6,563 nt of DNA from Flavobacteriaceae bacterium (GCA_014763515.1 JACXVH010000089.1:1-6563); one strand, 5' to 3'; shown: positions 1-5,920, counted from the stretch's first letter. Notes: a model not told the origin generated them from the sequence alone. A program made the numbers and translations.

Positions 1-711
1 AGCGAAAGTGTCAATATCCATTCCTGCAGCAATTCCTGTACGAATGTATTCCAAACCATCAGCTAACGTATACGCCAACTCAATATCGGCAGTAGCACCC
101 GCTTCTTGCATGTGGTAACCCGAAATCGAAATCGAGTTGAACTTCGGCATATTTTTACTCGTATATTCGAAAATATCGGCAATGATTTTCATGGAAGGCG
201 TTGGTGGATAAATATAAGTGTTACGCACCATAAATTCCTTCAAAATATCATTCTGTATCGTTCCTGATAATAGGTTAGGAGCTACACCTTGTTCTTCAGC
301 AGCTACGATGTAAAATGCCATAATTGGTAAAACGGCACCGTTCATGGTCATAGAAACCGACATTTCACCTAATGGAATTTGGTCGAAAAGTACTTTCATA
401 TCTTCCACCGAGTCGATAGCAACTCCTGCTTTTCCAACATCACCCACAACACGTTCATGGTCAGAATCGTAACCACGGTGTGTTGCTAAATCGAAGGCAA
501 CAGACAAACCTTTTTGTCCGGCTGCTAAGTTTCTTCTGTAAAAAGCATTACTTTCTTCGGCTGTTGAAAACCCAGCATATTGACGAATAGTCCATGGACG
601 GCGAACGTACATTGTTGCATACGGTCCGCGAAGATTTGGTGCAAAACCTGCTGCAAAACCAATGTGTTCTAAATTTTGAATATCTTCTTCAGAATACGTT
701 GGTTTTGAGAT
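1..711 (-). CDS. mutB: Methylmalonyl-CoA mutase large (catalytic) subunit, 3' part beyond window, no recognisable start codon
   Basis: The large subunit binds adenosylcobalamin and isomerises succinyl-CoA and (R)-methylmalonyl-CoA in the cytoplasm, paired with MutA. The frame is open from codon 745-747 (after a TGA at 748-750) to the window edge. From about 711 it translates into a near-perfect N-terminal TIM-barrel region: KPTYSEEDIQNLEH, GPYATMYVRRPWTIRQYAGF, STAEESNAFYRRNLAAGQKG, FDLATHRGYDSD, TGTIQND-type SGTIQNDILKEF, MVRNTYIYPP and SGYHMQEAGATADIELAYTL. By family knowledge, the Tyr of RQYAG (577-579), the Arg of MVRNTY and the His of SGYH line the CoA-substrate pocket. The B12-binding domain would lie beyond position 1. 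No ATG, GTG or TTG occurs in frame before ATG 610-612, which already lies inside the conserved core, and the usual first 30-40 residues are absent. The 711 end is where homology begins (an ATC codon), not a proven start. The core is intact, so an old pseudogene is unlikely. Confidence 0.9.
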   Translation of the reverse strand, partial: MSKPTYSEEDIQNLEHIGFAAGFAPNLRGPYATMYVRRPWTIRQYAGFSTAEESNAFYRRNLAAGQKGLSVAFDLATHRGYDSDHERVVGDVGKAGVAIDSVEDMKVLFDQIPLGEMSVSMTMNGAVLPIMAFYIVAAEEQGVAPNLLSGTIQNDILKEFMVRNTYIYPPTPSMKIIADIFEYTSKNMPKFNSISISGYHMQEAGATADIELAYTLADGLEYIRTGIAAGMDIDTFA

Positions 712-2039
712 AAACGTTCTTGTTCTAATTTTTCGGCTAATCTTCTCTCAATAACTGGAGTGATAAGCGTTTTTCTTGGATTTTGTTTCACAAACGGATA
801 CAATTCCAAGTCGTTTTTCATTTGGTCGTTTTTATTTGGATACTTGTTAGTTCCCAATAAAACTTCTTTCCCAGAATCAAAAAGTTCTTGTTCCTTTTGT
901 GCGCTTTGGTTGATTTTTCGTTGAATTGTTCCCTCAATTAATTGAGTAATGAATCCGCCATTAGCTTCAATATCTTTGAATAATTCTAAAGTTTTTTCAG
1001 CTAATTGCTCTGTTAACGTTTCAATATAATAAGCGCCATCTGTTGCATTGTTTACCTTATCGAAATAACTTTCGTTCTTTAATACTAAAAGTTGATTACG
1101 AGCAATGCGATTGCCAAATTCATTTTCTTTATGATAAATAGCATCGTAATTATTATTAATCACAATGTCAGCTCCACCTAAAATAGCACTCATACATTCG
1201 GTAGTGGTGCGCAACATGTTTACATTGTAATCGTAAAGTGTTTTATTTCTTTTTGTTGGAGTTGCAATAATTTGAAAACCAGCGGTGAAATTGTATTCGT
1301 TTGCTAAGGTTTCTATAAGTAGTCGAAGAGCTTTTAATTTGGCAATTTCAAAAAAGTAGTTGGAACCAACAGCCACTTCAATTGTTATTTTTTGCTGAAT
1401 ATTTTCAATTCTGTTGAAATACTCATTTACATGTGCTAAAGTATACGCCAATTGTTGTACCATATTAGCGCCAGCATTTTGATATATTTCAGATTTTACA
1501 CTTAAAAAAGATGATTTTAAGTTGTTATTGAATTGGTTCAATGCATGGAAATCGGTTTCTAAATTGGTAAACCAATTTCCATCTAAAACTAATTGACCAA
1601 TAGGATCTATTAAAAGATTACCATTTTCAATAGTATTAAATTTAGAAACGAAATCATTTGAAAGGAAAGGCAAATAAAAAAAAGCTGCTTTGGTTTTGGT
1701 AAACTCAATAAGTTCTTCAATATTTTTTTCATCATTAGGAATTGTGAAATAAACCACATCAGCTCCTTTTTGAATAAACTCGCCAGCTTTTTTTACTGAT
1801 AATTTTTCTTCTTGAACGAATATTTTTTGTCCAATTTTGAAAGGATTATTTGGAGTTGAATATGTATATTTTTTTTCAAACTCATCGCTTCCATAAAAAG
1901 GTTTTACTTTTATTCCTTCTAAGCTTTCCCAAACTAAGGTTTCATTATAATCGGCACCTTTAAGTTCGACTTGAATTTTCTGTTTCCATTCTTTCGATGA
2001 AACTTTTTCGAATTCGGTAAATAGTTTATCGTTTGCCAT
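669..2039 (-). CDS. mutA: Methylmalonyl-CoA mutase small subunit
   Basis: This is the non-catalytic partner of MutB in the heterodimeric mutase that links succinyl-CoA to propionyl-CoA metabolism. The 456-residue product shows the mutase barrel fold without a C-terminal B12 domain, as I expect for Bacteroidota small subunits. Visible blocks are WESLEGIKVKPFY (about 37-49), NAGANMVQQLAYTLAHVNEY (188-207, paralogous to MQEAGATADIELAYTLADGLEY in MutB), AILGGADIV (285-293), FGNRIARNQ (308-316), DGAYYIETLTEQLA (334-347) and GTNKYPN (396-402). The ATG at 2037-2039 lies 25 bases after the FtsB/DivIC stop. The C-terminal end is odd: after EKLEQERL (about 436-443), the last 13 residues, SQNQRILKKIFKI, are an out-of-frame reading of DNA that encodes ISKPTYSEEDIQNL in the mutB frame. 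The native tail and stop therefore appear to have been replaced. The tail lies outside the conserved fold, so this subunit may still work. Confidence 0.95.
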   Translation of the reverse strand: MANDKLFTEFEKVSSKEWKQKIQVELKGADYNETLVWESLEGIKVKPFYGSDEFEKKYTYSTPNNPFKIGQKIFVQEEKLSVKKAGEFIQKGADVVYFTIPNDEKNIEELIEFTKTKAAFFYLPFLSNDFVSKFNTIENGNLLIDPIGQLVLDGNWFTNLETDFHALNQFNNNLKSSFLSVKSEIYQNAGANMVQQLAYTLAHVNEYFNRIENIQQKITIEVAVGSNYFFEIAKLKALRLLIETLANEYNFTAGFQIIATPTKRNKTLYDYNVNMLRTTTECMSAILGGADIVINNNYDAIYHKENEFGNRIARNQLLVLKNESYFDKVNNATDGAYYIETLTEQLAEKTLELFKDIEANGGFITQLIEGTIQRKINQSAQKEQELFDSGKEVLLGTNKYPNKNDQMKNDLELYPFVKQNPRKTLITPVIERRLAEKLEQERLSQNQRILKKIFKI

Positions 2040-2064
2040 TTTTAAATGGATTATAAAATTTCAA

Positions 2065-2406
2065 TTAAAATTTTGTTTGTTCTACTTGCTCTTCGCCTTC
2101 TTTTTCAATTATATAAACGTCTTCGTTTTCTCGTTTCATATAATATTGTTCGCGAGCATATTTTTCAATCTGATCTGGATTTTTAAGTTTTTTAATTCTA
2201 ACGCTATCTTGATAGATTTCAGATTTATAGTAATCGATATTGTCTTCTAATTCATCGATTTCTTTATTTAAAACGCGATGTTCAAGATAAGAGTAATTGT
2301 CTAAAAAAAGCATCCACAATAAAAAAAACAAAAGCACAATAACATATCTGTTTCCTAAGTATTTAAGAAAAGGATAACGGTTAATTATGTCTTTAATTTT
2401 TTTCAA
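2065..2406 (-). CDS. FtsB/DivIC-family septum formation initiator
   Basis: This is a small bitopic membrane protein of the FtsB/DivIC family, which in other bacteria joins FtsL and FtsQ (DivIB) to activate septal wall synthesis. The 113 residues show a basic cytoplasmic N-terminus (MKKIKDIINRYPFLKY), one transmembrane helix (about 21-37, VIVLLFFLLWMLFL), a coiled coil (about 45-75, NKEIDELEDNIDYYKSEI) and the family's conserved block NPDQIEKYAREQYYMKREN (76-94) followed by EDVYII. The tail is acidic. The start codon is TTG (2404-2406), directly after the udk TAA and in the same frame, so no earlier start is possible. The next in-frame Met (residue 32) lies inside the membrane helix. A TTG start abutting a stop suggests translational coupling to udk. 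The family assignment is strong; I cannot separate an FtsB name from a DivIC name here. Confidence 0.9.
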   Translation of the reverse strand: MKKIKDIINRYPFLKYLGNRYVIVLLFFLLWMLFLDNYSYLEHRVLNKEIDELEDNIDYYKSEIYQDSVRIKKLKNPDQIEKYAREQYYMKRENEDVYIIEKEGEEQVEQTKF

Positions 2407-3015
2407 TTATCGAATACGTTGTTTAATAACAGCTCTTACTACATCAATAGCAACAGTGTTGTATTTATCGTTTGGTATAATAATATCTGCGTAAGCTTTT
2501 GTAGGTTCAATAAATTGCTCGTGCATTGGTTTTAAGGTGTTTTGATAACGATTTAAAACTTCTTCCATATCTCTTCCACGCTCAGCAATATCACGTTTTA
2601 ATCTTCGGATTAATCTTTCATCAGAATCAGCATGTACAAACACTTTAATGTCGAACATATCTCTTAACTCAGGATTAGTAAATATTAAGATTCCTTCTAC
2701 AATCATTACTGTTCTTGGATGTGTAACTATTGTATCGTCAGTTCTATCATGTGTAACAAAAGAATAAATGGGCTGTTCGATAACATTTCCAGCTTTAAGT
2801 TCTTTTAAGTGTTGTACTAATAATTCGAAATCAATTGCTCTAGGATGATCAAAATTAATTTTAGTTCTTTCTTCGTAAGAAAGGTGATGCGTTTCTTTAT
2901 AATAAGAATCCTGAGAAATAATTCCCACTTCAGCGGCAGGAAGTTCATTCATAATTTGATGAACTACAGTAGTTTTTCCACTTCCTGTTCCTCCAGCGAT
3001 ACCGATAATTAGCAT
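2407..3015 (-). CDS. udk: Uridine kinase
   Basis: This enzyme phosphorylates uridine and cytidine to UMP and CMP using ATP or GTP in pyrimidine salvage in the cytosol. From the ATG at 3013-3015 the product is 202 residues, a normal length for bacterial Udk. It has the Walker A loop GGTGSGKT (8-15), QDSYY (35-39), the nucleoside-binding region FDHPRAID (55-62), YSFVTHDR (84-91), the Walker B-like VEGIL (106-110), the lid helix RRLKRDIAERGRD (137-149) and KPMHEQFIEPTK (162-173). The frame extends upstream to a TTG at 3043-3045, but that codon lies inside the promoter -7 element and the extra ten residues precede the usual MLIIGIAGG start, so I chose the ATG. It is the first gene of an operon with the FtsB/DivIC, mutA and mutB genes. 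Its TAA stop is followed directly by the TTG of the next gene. Confidence 0.96.
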   Translation of the reverse strand: MLIIGIAGGTGSGKTTVVHQIMNELPAAEVGIISQDSYYKETHHLSYEERTKINFDHPRAIDFELLVQHLKELKAGNVIEQPIYSFVTHDRTDDTIVTHPRTVMIVEGILIFTNPELRDMFDIKVFVHADSDERLIRRLKRDIAERGRDMEEVLNRYQNTLKPMHEQFIEPTKAYADIIIPNDKYNTVAIDVVRAVIKQRIR

Positions 3016-3042
3016 AGTTATGTATTGAATAAATTTAGTAAA

Positions 3043-3070
3043 CAAAAGTACTAATTAATACTGAAAGCAA
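3043..3070 (-). promoter_or_regulatory. Promoter of the udk-ftsB/divIC-mutAB operon
   Basis: On the minus strand a TTG (3068-3070) is followed after 17 bases by TACTTTTG (3043-3050). This matches the Bacteroidota primary-sigma consensus TTG-N17-23-TAnnTTTG. Transcription would begin near 3036, about 20 bases before the udk ATG. This supports the choice of 3015 as the start. Confidence 0.75.
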
Positions 3071-3113
3071 AATCTTTTTTGTGGTAAATTGATATAGTAT
3101 CAAAAGATTGTAC

Positions 3114-3149
3114 AAAAAAACCTTTCTGTTTGTAGAGAAAGTTTTTTTT
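3114..3149. terminator. Hairpin terminator between tRNA-Pro and udk
   Basis: A CTTTCT/AGAAAG stem (3122-3127 with 3136-3141) and an eight-base loop are flanked by A7 on the left (3114-3120) and T8 on the right (3142-3149), which extend the pairing past one unpaired C. The U-tract exists on both strands. Its likely role is a back-up stop for tRNA transcription running toward udk, just upstream of the udk promoter. Confidence 0.7.
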
Positions 3150-3192
3150 ATTTACGCTCACTCTAAAATTTCATTTTCTCTAAATGTAAAAT

Positions 3193-3227
3193 AATAAAGC
3201 CAATAATCAATGACTATTGGCTTTATT
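3193..3227. terminator. Terminator hairpin immediately 3' of tRNA-Pro
   Basis: This is a perfect 13-bp inverted repeat, AATAAAGCCAATA (3193-3205) with TATTGGCTTTATT (3215-3227), around a nine-base loop. It starts four bases after the tRNA 3' end on the minus strand. The following minus-strand sequence is only moderately U-rich (ATTTTAC), so it may also act as a 3'-processing or stabilising stem. Confidence 0.7.
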
Positions 3228-3230
3228 TTG

Positions 3231-3305
3231 TCGGGGTGGCAGGATTCGAACCTGCGACCTCCTGGTCCCAAACCAGGCGCGATGACCGGGCTACGCTACA
3301 CCCCG
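3231..3305 (-). tRNA. tRNA-Pro (anticodon TGG)
   Basis: A complete cloverleaf can be folded by eye on the minus strand. The acceptor stem CGGGGTG pairs with CACCCCG and is followed by discriminator A (3231). The D arm contains the GG pair. The anticodon stem CCTGG/CCAGG carries the loop TTTGGGA with anticodon TGG at 3268-3270. The T arm is GCAGG-TTCGAAT-CCTGC. The length is 75 nt and CCA is not encoded, because CAA follows. TGG can read CCA and, by wobble, other proline codons. It is transcribed from its own promoter and ends at a strong hairpin. Confidence 0.97.
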
Positions 3306-3317
3306 AAAATGAGAGTG

Positions 3318-3346
3318 CAAATATAAAGGTATTTTTCGGTATTCAA
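3318..3346 (-). promoter_or_regulatory. Promoter of tRNA-Pro
   Basis: On the minus strand a TTG (3344-3346) precedes TATATTTG (3318-3325) by 18 bases, an excellent match to the Bacteroidota -33/-7 consensus. The expected start near 3311 leaves a leader of only about six bases before the mature tRNA 5' end. Confidence 0.75.
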
Positions 3347-3427
3347 AATATTTTGGATAATAAATTTGAATTATTTTTCAATAGTAAATTCTAATAAAAA
3401 ATTAAGACAAATAATACTTTAAACACT

Positions 3428-3435
3428 TAAATTTG
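3428..3435 (+). promoter_or_regulatory. Probable -7 element of the trxB promoter
   Basis: TAAATTTG matches TAnnTTTG and sits 23 bases before the trxB ATG, so the leader would be about 16-18 bases and A/T-rich. I see no TTG at the expected -33 distance, so this is a half-match. A second TAAATTTG lies at 3361-3368, also without a proper -33 partner. Confidence 0.5.
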
Positions 3436-3458
3436 CTTTTTATAAATAATTAAGAATT

Positions 3459-4406
3459 ATGTCAAACGCAACAGAAAGAGTAAAATGTTTAATAATAGGC
3501 TCTGGTCCTGCTGGTTATACGGCTGCAATTTATGCGGCTAGAGCAAATATGAATCCAATTTTATACCAAGGTCAACAACCAGGTGGACAATTGACAACTA
3601 CAAACGAAGTAGAGAATTTTCCTGGATATCCTGACGGAATTACTGGGCCTGAAATGATGGTGCAATTACAAGCGCAAGCACAACGATTTGGAACTGATAT
3701 TCGTGATGGATGGGCTACTAAAGTTGATTTTTCGGGTGAAGTTCACAAGGTTTGGATAAACGAAACTATTGAAATACATGCCGATACTGTAATTATTTCA
3801 ACAGGGGCTTCTGCAAAATATTTAGGATTAGAATCTGAACAACATTACTTAAAATTAGGCGGAGGAGTTTCAGCGTGTGCAGTTTGTGATGGATTTTTCT
3901 ACAAAAATCAAGAAGTAGTAATTGTTGGAGCAGGAGATAGTGCATGTGAAGAAGCTCATTATTTATCTCAGATTTGTAAAAAAGTTACAATGTTAGTAAG
4001 AAGCGATAAATTTAGAGCATCTAAAATTATGGAAGAACGTGTGCGTAAGACTCCTAATATTGAAATTTTAATGCATACTGAAACTGATGAGATAATAGGT
4101 GATGGGCAAGTGGTAACTACTGTTAGAGCTAGAAATAGAGCAACTGGAGAAACTACTGAAATTCCTGCTACTGGTTTTTTTGTTGCAATTGGACATAAAC
4201 CAAATACTGATATTTTTGCAGATTATCTAGATTTAGATGAAACAGGATACATTATAAATGTTCCTGGAACTGCAAAAACAAATGTTCCAGGTGTATTTGT
4301 TGGCGGAGATGCAGCAGACCATGTGTATCGTCAGGCAATTACTGCTGCTGGGACAGGTTGTATGGCAGCTTTAGATGCGGAACGTTATTTGGCTTCAAAA
4401 ACGTAA
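3459..4406 (+). CDS. trxB: Thioredoxin-disulfide reductase
   Basis: This cytosolic flavoenzyme passes electrons from NADPH through FAD and a redox-active cysteine pair to oxidised thioredoxin. The 315-residue length is typical of the low-molecular-weight bacterial type. It shows the FAD dinucleotide motif GSGPAGY (14-20), the conserved GQQPGGQLTTTNEVENFPG segment (about 38-56), the active-site CAVCDG (Cys140 and Cys143; the family more often has CATC), the NADPH-binding GAGDSACEEA (157-166) and the C-terminal FAD motif GVFVGGDAAD followed by RQAITAAGTG (278-300). In the region that reads HRRDxFRA in E. coli and recognises the NADPH 2'-phosphate, this protein has VRSDKFRA (180-187), so the second arginine is a serine. 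The gene is monocistronic between its own promoter and a strong terminator. The ATG is preceded by an A/T-rich leader without a Shine-Dalgarno site. Confidence 0.97.
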   Translation: MSNATERVKCLIIGSGPAGYTAAIYAARANMNPILYQGQQPGGQLTTTNEVENFPGYPDGITGPEMMVQLQAQAQRFGTDIRDGWATKVDFSGEVHKVWINETIEIHADTVIISTGASAKYLGLESEQHYLKLGGGVSACAVCDGFFYKNQEVVIVGAGDSACEEAHYLSQICKKVTMLVRSDKFRASKIMEERVRKTPNIEILMHTETDEIIGDGQVVTTVRARNRATGETTEIPATGFFVAIGHKPNTDIFADYLDLDETGYIINVPGTAKTNVPGVFVGGDAADHVYRQAITAAGTGCMAALDAERYLASKT

Positions 4407-4427
4407 TTATAGATTATAGTTTAAAAT

Positions 4428-4457
4428 AAAAAAACCAGCTTTTAAGCTGGTTTTTTT
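4428..4457. terminator. Bidirectional terminator between trxB and the convergent secreted-protein gene
   Basis: An A-rich arm ending in ACCAGCTT (to 4441) pairs with AAGCTGGT plus a T7 run (4444-4457). The GC core is CCAGC/GCTGG. The flanking A7 and T7 runs give a U-tract in both directions, so it can end trxB (plus strand, stop at 4406) and the unit that ends at 4490 on the minus strand. Confidence 0.88.
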
Positions 4458-4460
4458 ATG

Positions 4461-4480
4461 GAATCTGATAATTCAGATTC
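4461..4480. repeat. Short perfect inverted repeat
   Basis: GAATCTGA (4461-4468) and TCAGATTC (4473-4480) are perfect inverted copies around a TAAT spacer. The repeat lies between the trxB terminator and the stop of the convergent gene, so on the minus-strand mRNA it forms a second small hairpin before the terminator. It could aid termination or be a protein site; the sequence alone does not decide. Confidence 0.55.
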
Positions 4481-4489
4481 TTAATCTTT

Positions 4490-4996
4490 TCATTCTTTAT
4501 AAAGTCTAGCTTTTTGTGTTCCTAGTATAGGATAGACTTTTACTTCAGGAATTTCTTCCGTTCCTTTTCCTGTAGTTGTTACTTTTGAAGTATTGGTAAA
4601 CATTATTTCAAAATCCATGTAATCATCGTAGAATTTTTCAGTGGTTGTAATTAGACTTTCATTTACTTCAAACATAGAATAGATGCTGTTGTCAAAAACT
4701 GAAGCTTGTAAAAGAATTCCGTTGTTTTCGTCGATTATATAATTTCCTGTAGTTTTATCTTTTTCAATTAAGAAATAATTTCTAGGTTCCTTATTGTAGA
4801 CTAAAACATATTTGTAGGTGCCAATAGTATCGGTTTTAGTAAAGTGAAATTCCATATCGATTTCTTTTTTACCTTTTGCGCTTACAATTTCAAGTTTACC
4901 TTTATATGTTCCCAAAAAATAATCAGGGAAAGTTTTAGTTTGTGTAAAACCTAATTCAAAAATAAAAAGAGTTACTATGTAAATAACATATTTCAA
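4490..4996 (-). CDS. Small secreted protein of unknown function
   Basis: I do not recognise a named family. The 168-residue product begins with a likely signal peptide: KY, then a hydrophobic stretch (about 3-17, VIYIVTLFIFELGF), with possible cleavage near residue 19 (TQT). The rest alternates short strand-like segments (GTYKGKLEIV 29-38, IDMEFHFTK 46-54, YKYVLVYN 61-68, NYFLIEKD 73-80, ILLQASVFD 94-102, FEIMFTN 129-135). This resembles a small lipocalin-like beta-barrel, but that is inference from pattern only. It has no cysteine, no lipobox and no C-terminal sorting domain that I can see. The start codon is TTG (4994-4996), directly after and in frame with the TAA of the upstream head-GIN gene. 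No earlier start is possible, and TTG-AAA gives the Met-Lys expected for a signal peptide. It is probably co-transcribed and translationally coupled with that gene. Confidence 0.8.
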   Translation of the reverse strand: MKYVIYIVTLFIFELGFTQTKTFPDYFLGTYKGKLEIVSAKGKKEIDMEFHFTKTDTIGTYKYVLVYNKEPRNYFLIEKDKTTGNYIIDENNGILLQASVFDNSIYSMFEVNESLITTTEKFYDDYMDFEIMFTNTSKVTTTGKGTEEIPEVKVYPILGTQKARLYKE

Positions 4997-5830
4997 TTAG
5001 AATTCTTTTTTATATAAAGTTGTCGAATTTGTGAATTTCGTAATCGTAATTTTTGGTTCTCCATACAATTTAATTTCGCTTTTACCAGAAGCCGAAATAG
5101 TGACTTGTTCTACAACATTTACATCAGCTTTTGCATAACCTTCAACAGCTATTTCTAAATTTCTAGCTGTAAATTTTTTAGCATCTAATGTACTGCTGTT
5201 GTCTAAACGAAGTTTAAGGTTTTCTGTGTCGCCTTCAATTTTAGCTTCACTTTTTTCATACATATCAATTTTTACTTCTGGTGAAGCTACTAATGCTTTT
5301 AATTCGGCATCTTTACTTAATTCTAAAGTTGTATTTTGAGCTTTAACATTTAATTCAGCTTCTGCTTTATCATTTAAGATTAGAGTAAAATATTCCGATT
5401 TTACATTTAAAAATGATTTAGATTTATCATAGTTTTTAATAGTAACATTTTCGGCTTGAAGTTCGTTTAATGCATTAACTCTTGTTTCGCCTTTGGCAAC
5501 AACTAATTTTAAATTTTCAGTATAATTAACACGAATAGAGAATTTTTTTGCGCCTATTACATCTTTTAAAGCAAAGATTCTCAGCGTATTTCCTGCTACA
5601 GAAAAGTTTATGGCATCGTGTAAATTATCATCTGCTTCAATTTCTAAAGAAGGCTTATCAGCTTTAACCAAAAAAACTTCTAAGTTATCTTCAACTTCAA
5701 CATTGACAAAACTTTCAAGATCAGTCACTGTATGGGTTACAATTTTTGATCCTTTTATTTTTTCTTTCTTTTGTCCAAATGTTACTGATGTTGCGAAAAC
5801 AAGAGCAAATAATACGATAATTTTCTTCAT
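4997..5830 (-). CDS. Secreted head-GIN (DUF2807) domain protein, charged-corner variant
   Basis: This is an exported beta-helical protein of unknown function; the family label in databases is putative auto-transporter adhesin, head GIN domain. Residues 1-20 (MKKIIVLFALVFATSVTFGQ) are a clear signal peptide, possibly cleaved near residue 19-20. Residues 36-101 carry the family's opening pattern: FVNVEVEDNLEVFLVKAD, SLEIEADDNLHDAI, NTLRIFA and KKFSIRVNY. From about 110 to 258 come repeated strands with turns near 115 (GET), 137 (KSK), 156 (KAE), 174 (KDA), 194 (KSEA), 212 (NSST), 233 (YAKAD) and 250 (GKSE). The spacing is about 17-22 residues, as expected for turns of a right-handed beta-helix. 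Most corners carry Lys, Glu and Ala instead of the Ser-Gly seen in the neighbouring paralogue. The ATG at 5828-5830 sits behind a good promoter. The gene is the first of a two-gene unit. Confidence 0.88.
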   Translation of the reverse strand: MKKIIVLFALVFATSVTFGQKKEKIKGSKIVTHTVTDLESFVNVEVEDNLEVFLVKADKPSLEIEADDNLHDAINFSVAGNTLRIFALKDVIGAKKFSIRVNYTENLKLVVAKGETRVNALNELQAENVTIKNYDKSKSFLNVKSEYFTLILNDKAEAELNVKAQNTTLELSKDAELKALVASPEVKIDMYEKSEAKIEGDTENLKLRLDNSSTLDAKKFTARNLEIAVEGYAKADVNVVEQVTISASGKSEIKLYGEPKITITKFTNSTTLYKKEF

Positions 5831-5880
5831 TTTAGTTTTGTTTTTCTAAGCTTTTACAAGAATTATTCCAAAGTGATAAA

Positions 5881-5911
5881 CAAACCTACACAAAAAAAAT
5901 ATTTTGAACAA
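5881..5911 (-). promoter_or_regulatory. Promoter of the head-GIN and small secreted protein unit
   Basis: On the minus strand a TTG (5909-5911) is followed after 20 bases by TAGGTTTG (5881-5888), fitting TTG-N17-23-TAnnTTTG. The start would be near 5874, giving a leader of about 44 bases. It lies just past the terminator of the upstream head-GIN gene, so the two paralogues are probably separate transcription units. Confidence 0.72.
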
Positions 5912-5920
5912 TAAAAAAGA

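Noticed and set aside
669..750. Programmed -1 frameshift making a MutA-MutB fusion
   Set aside because: The two frames are in -1 relation, but I found no X XXY YYZ slippery heptamer in the mutA frame across the overlap and no obvious stimulatory stem. It is kept only as a remote alternative.
3016..3045. Ten-residue N-terminal extension of uridine kinase from a TTG at 3043-3045
   Set aside because: The TTG lies inside the TACTTTTG promoter element, upstream of the expected transcript start. Uridine kinases normally begin right before the GIAGGTGSGKT loop, which the ATG at 3013-3015 provides.
3231..3305. tRNA-Pro as an integration site for a mobile element
   Set aside because: No repeated tRNA 3' end, integrase or phage-like gene is visible on either side within the window.
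3361..3368. TAAATTTG as the main trxB promoter
   Set aside because: It has no TTG at the proper distance and lies 90 bases from the ATG. The copy at 3428-3435 is better placed.
5610..5849. Open frame on the plus strand
   Set aside because: It is antisense to the head-GIN gene and to its signal peptide, has a Ser/Thr-rich composition of a shadow frame, and matches no known protein.
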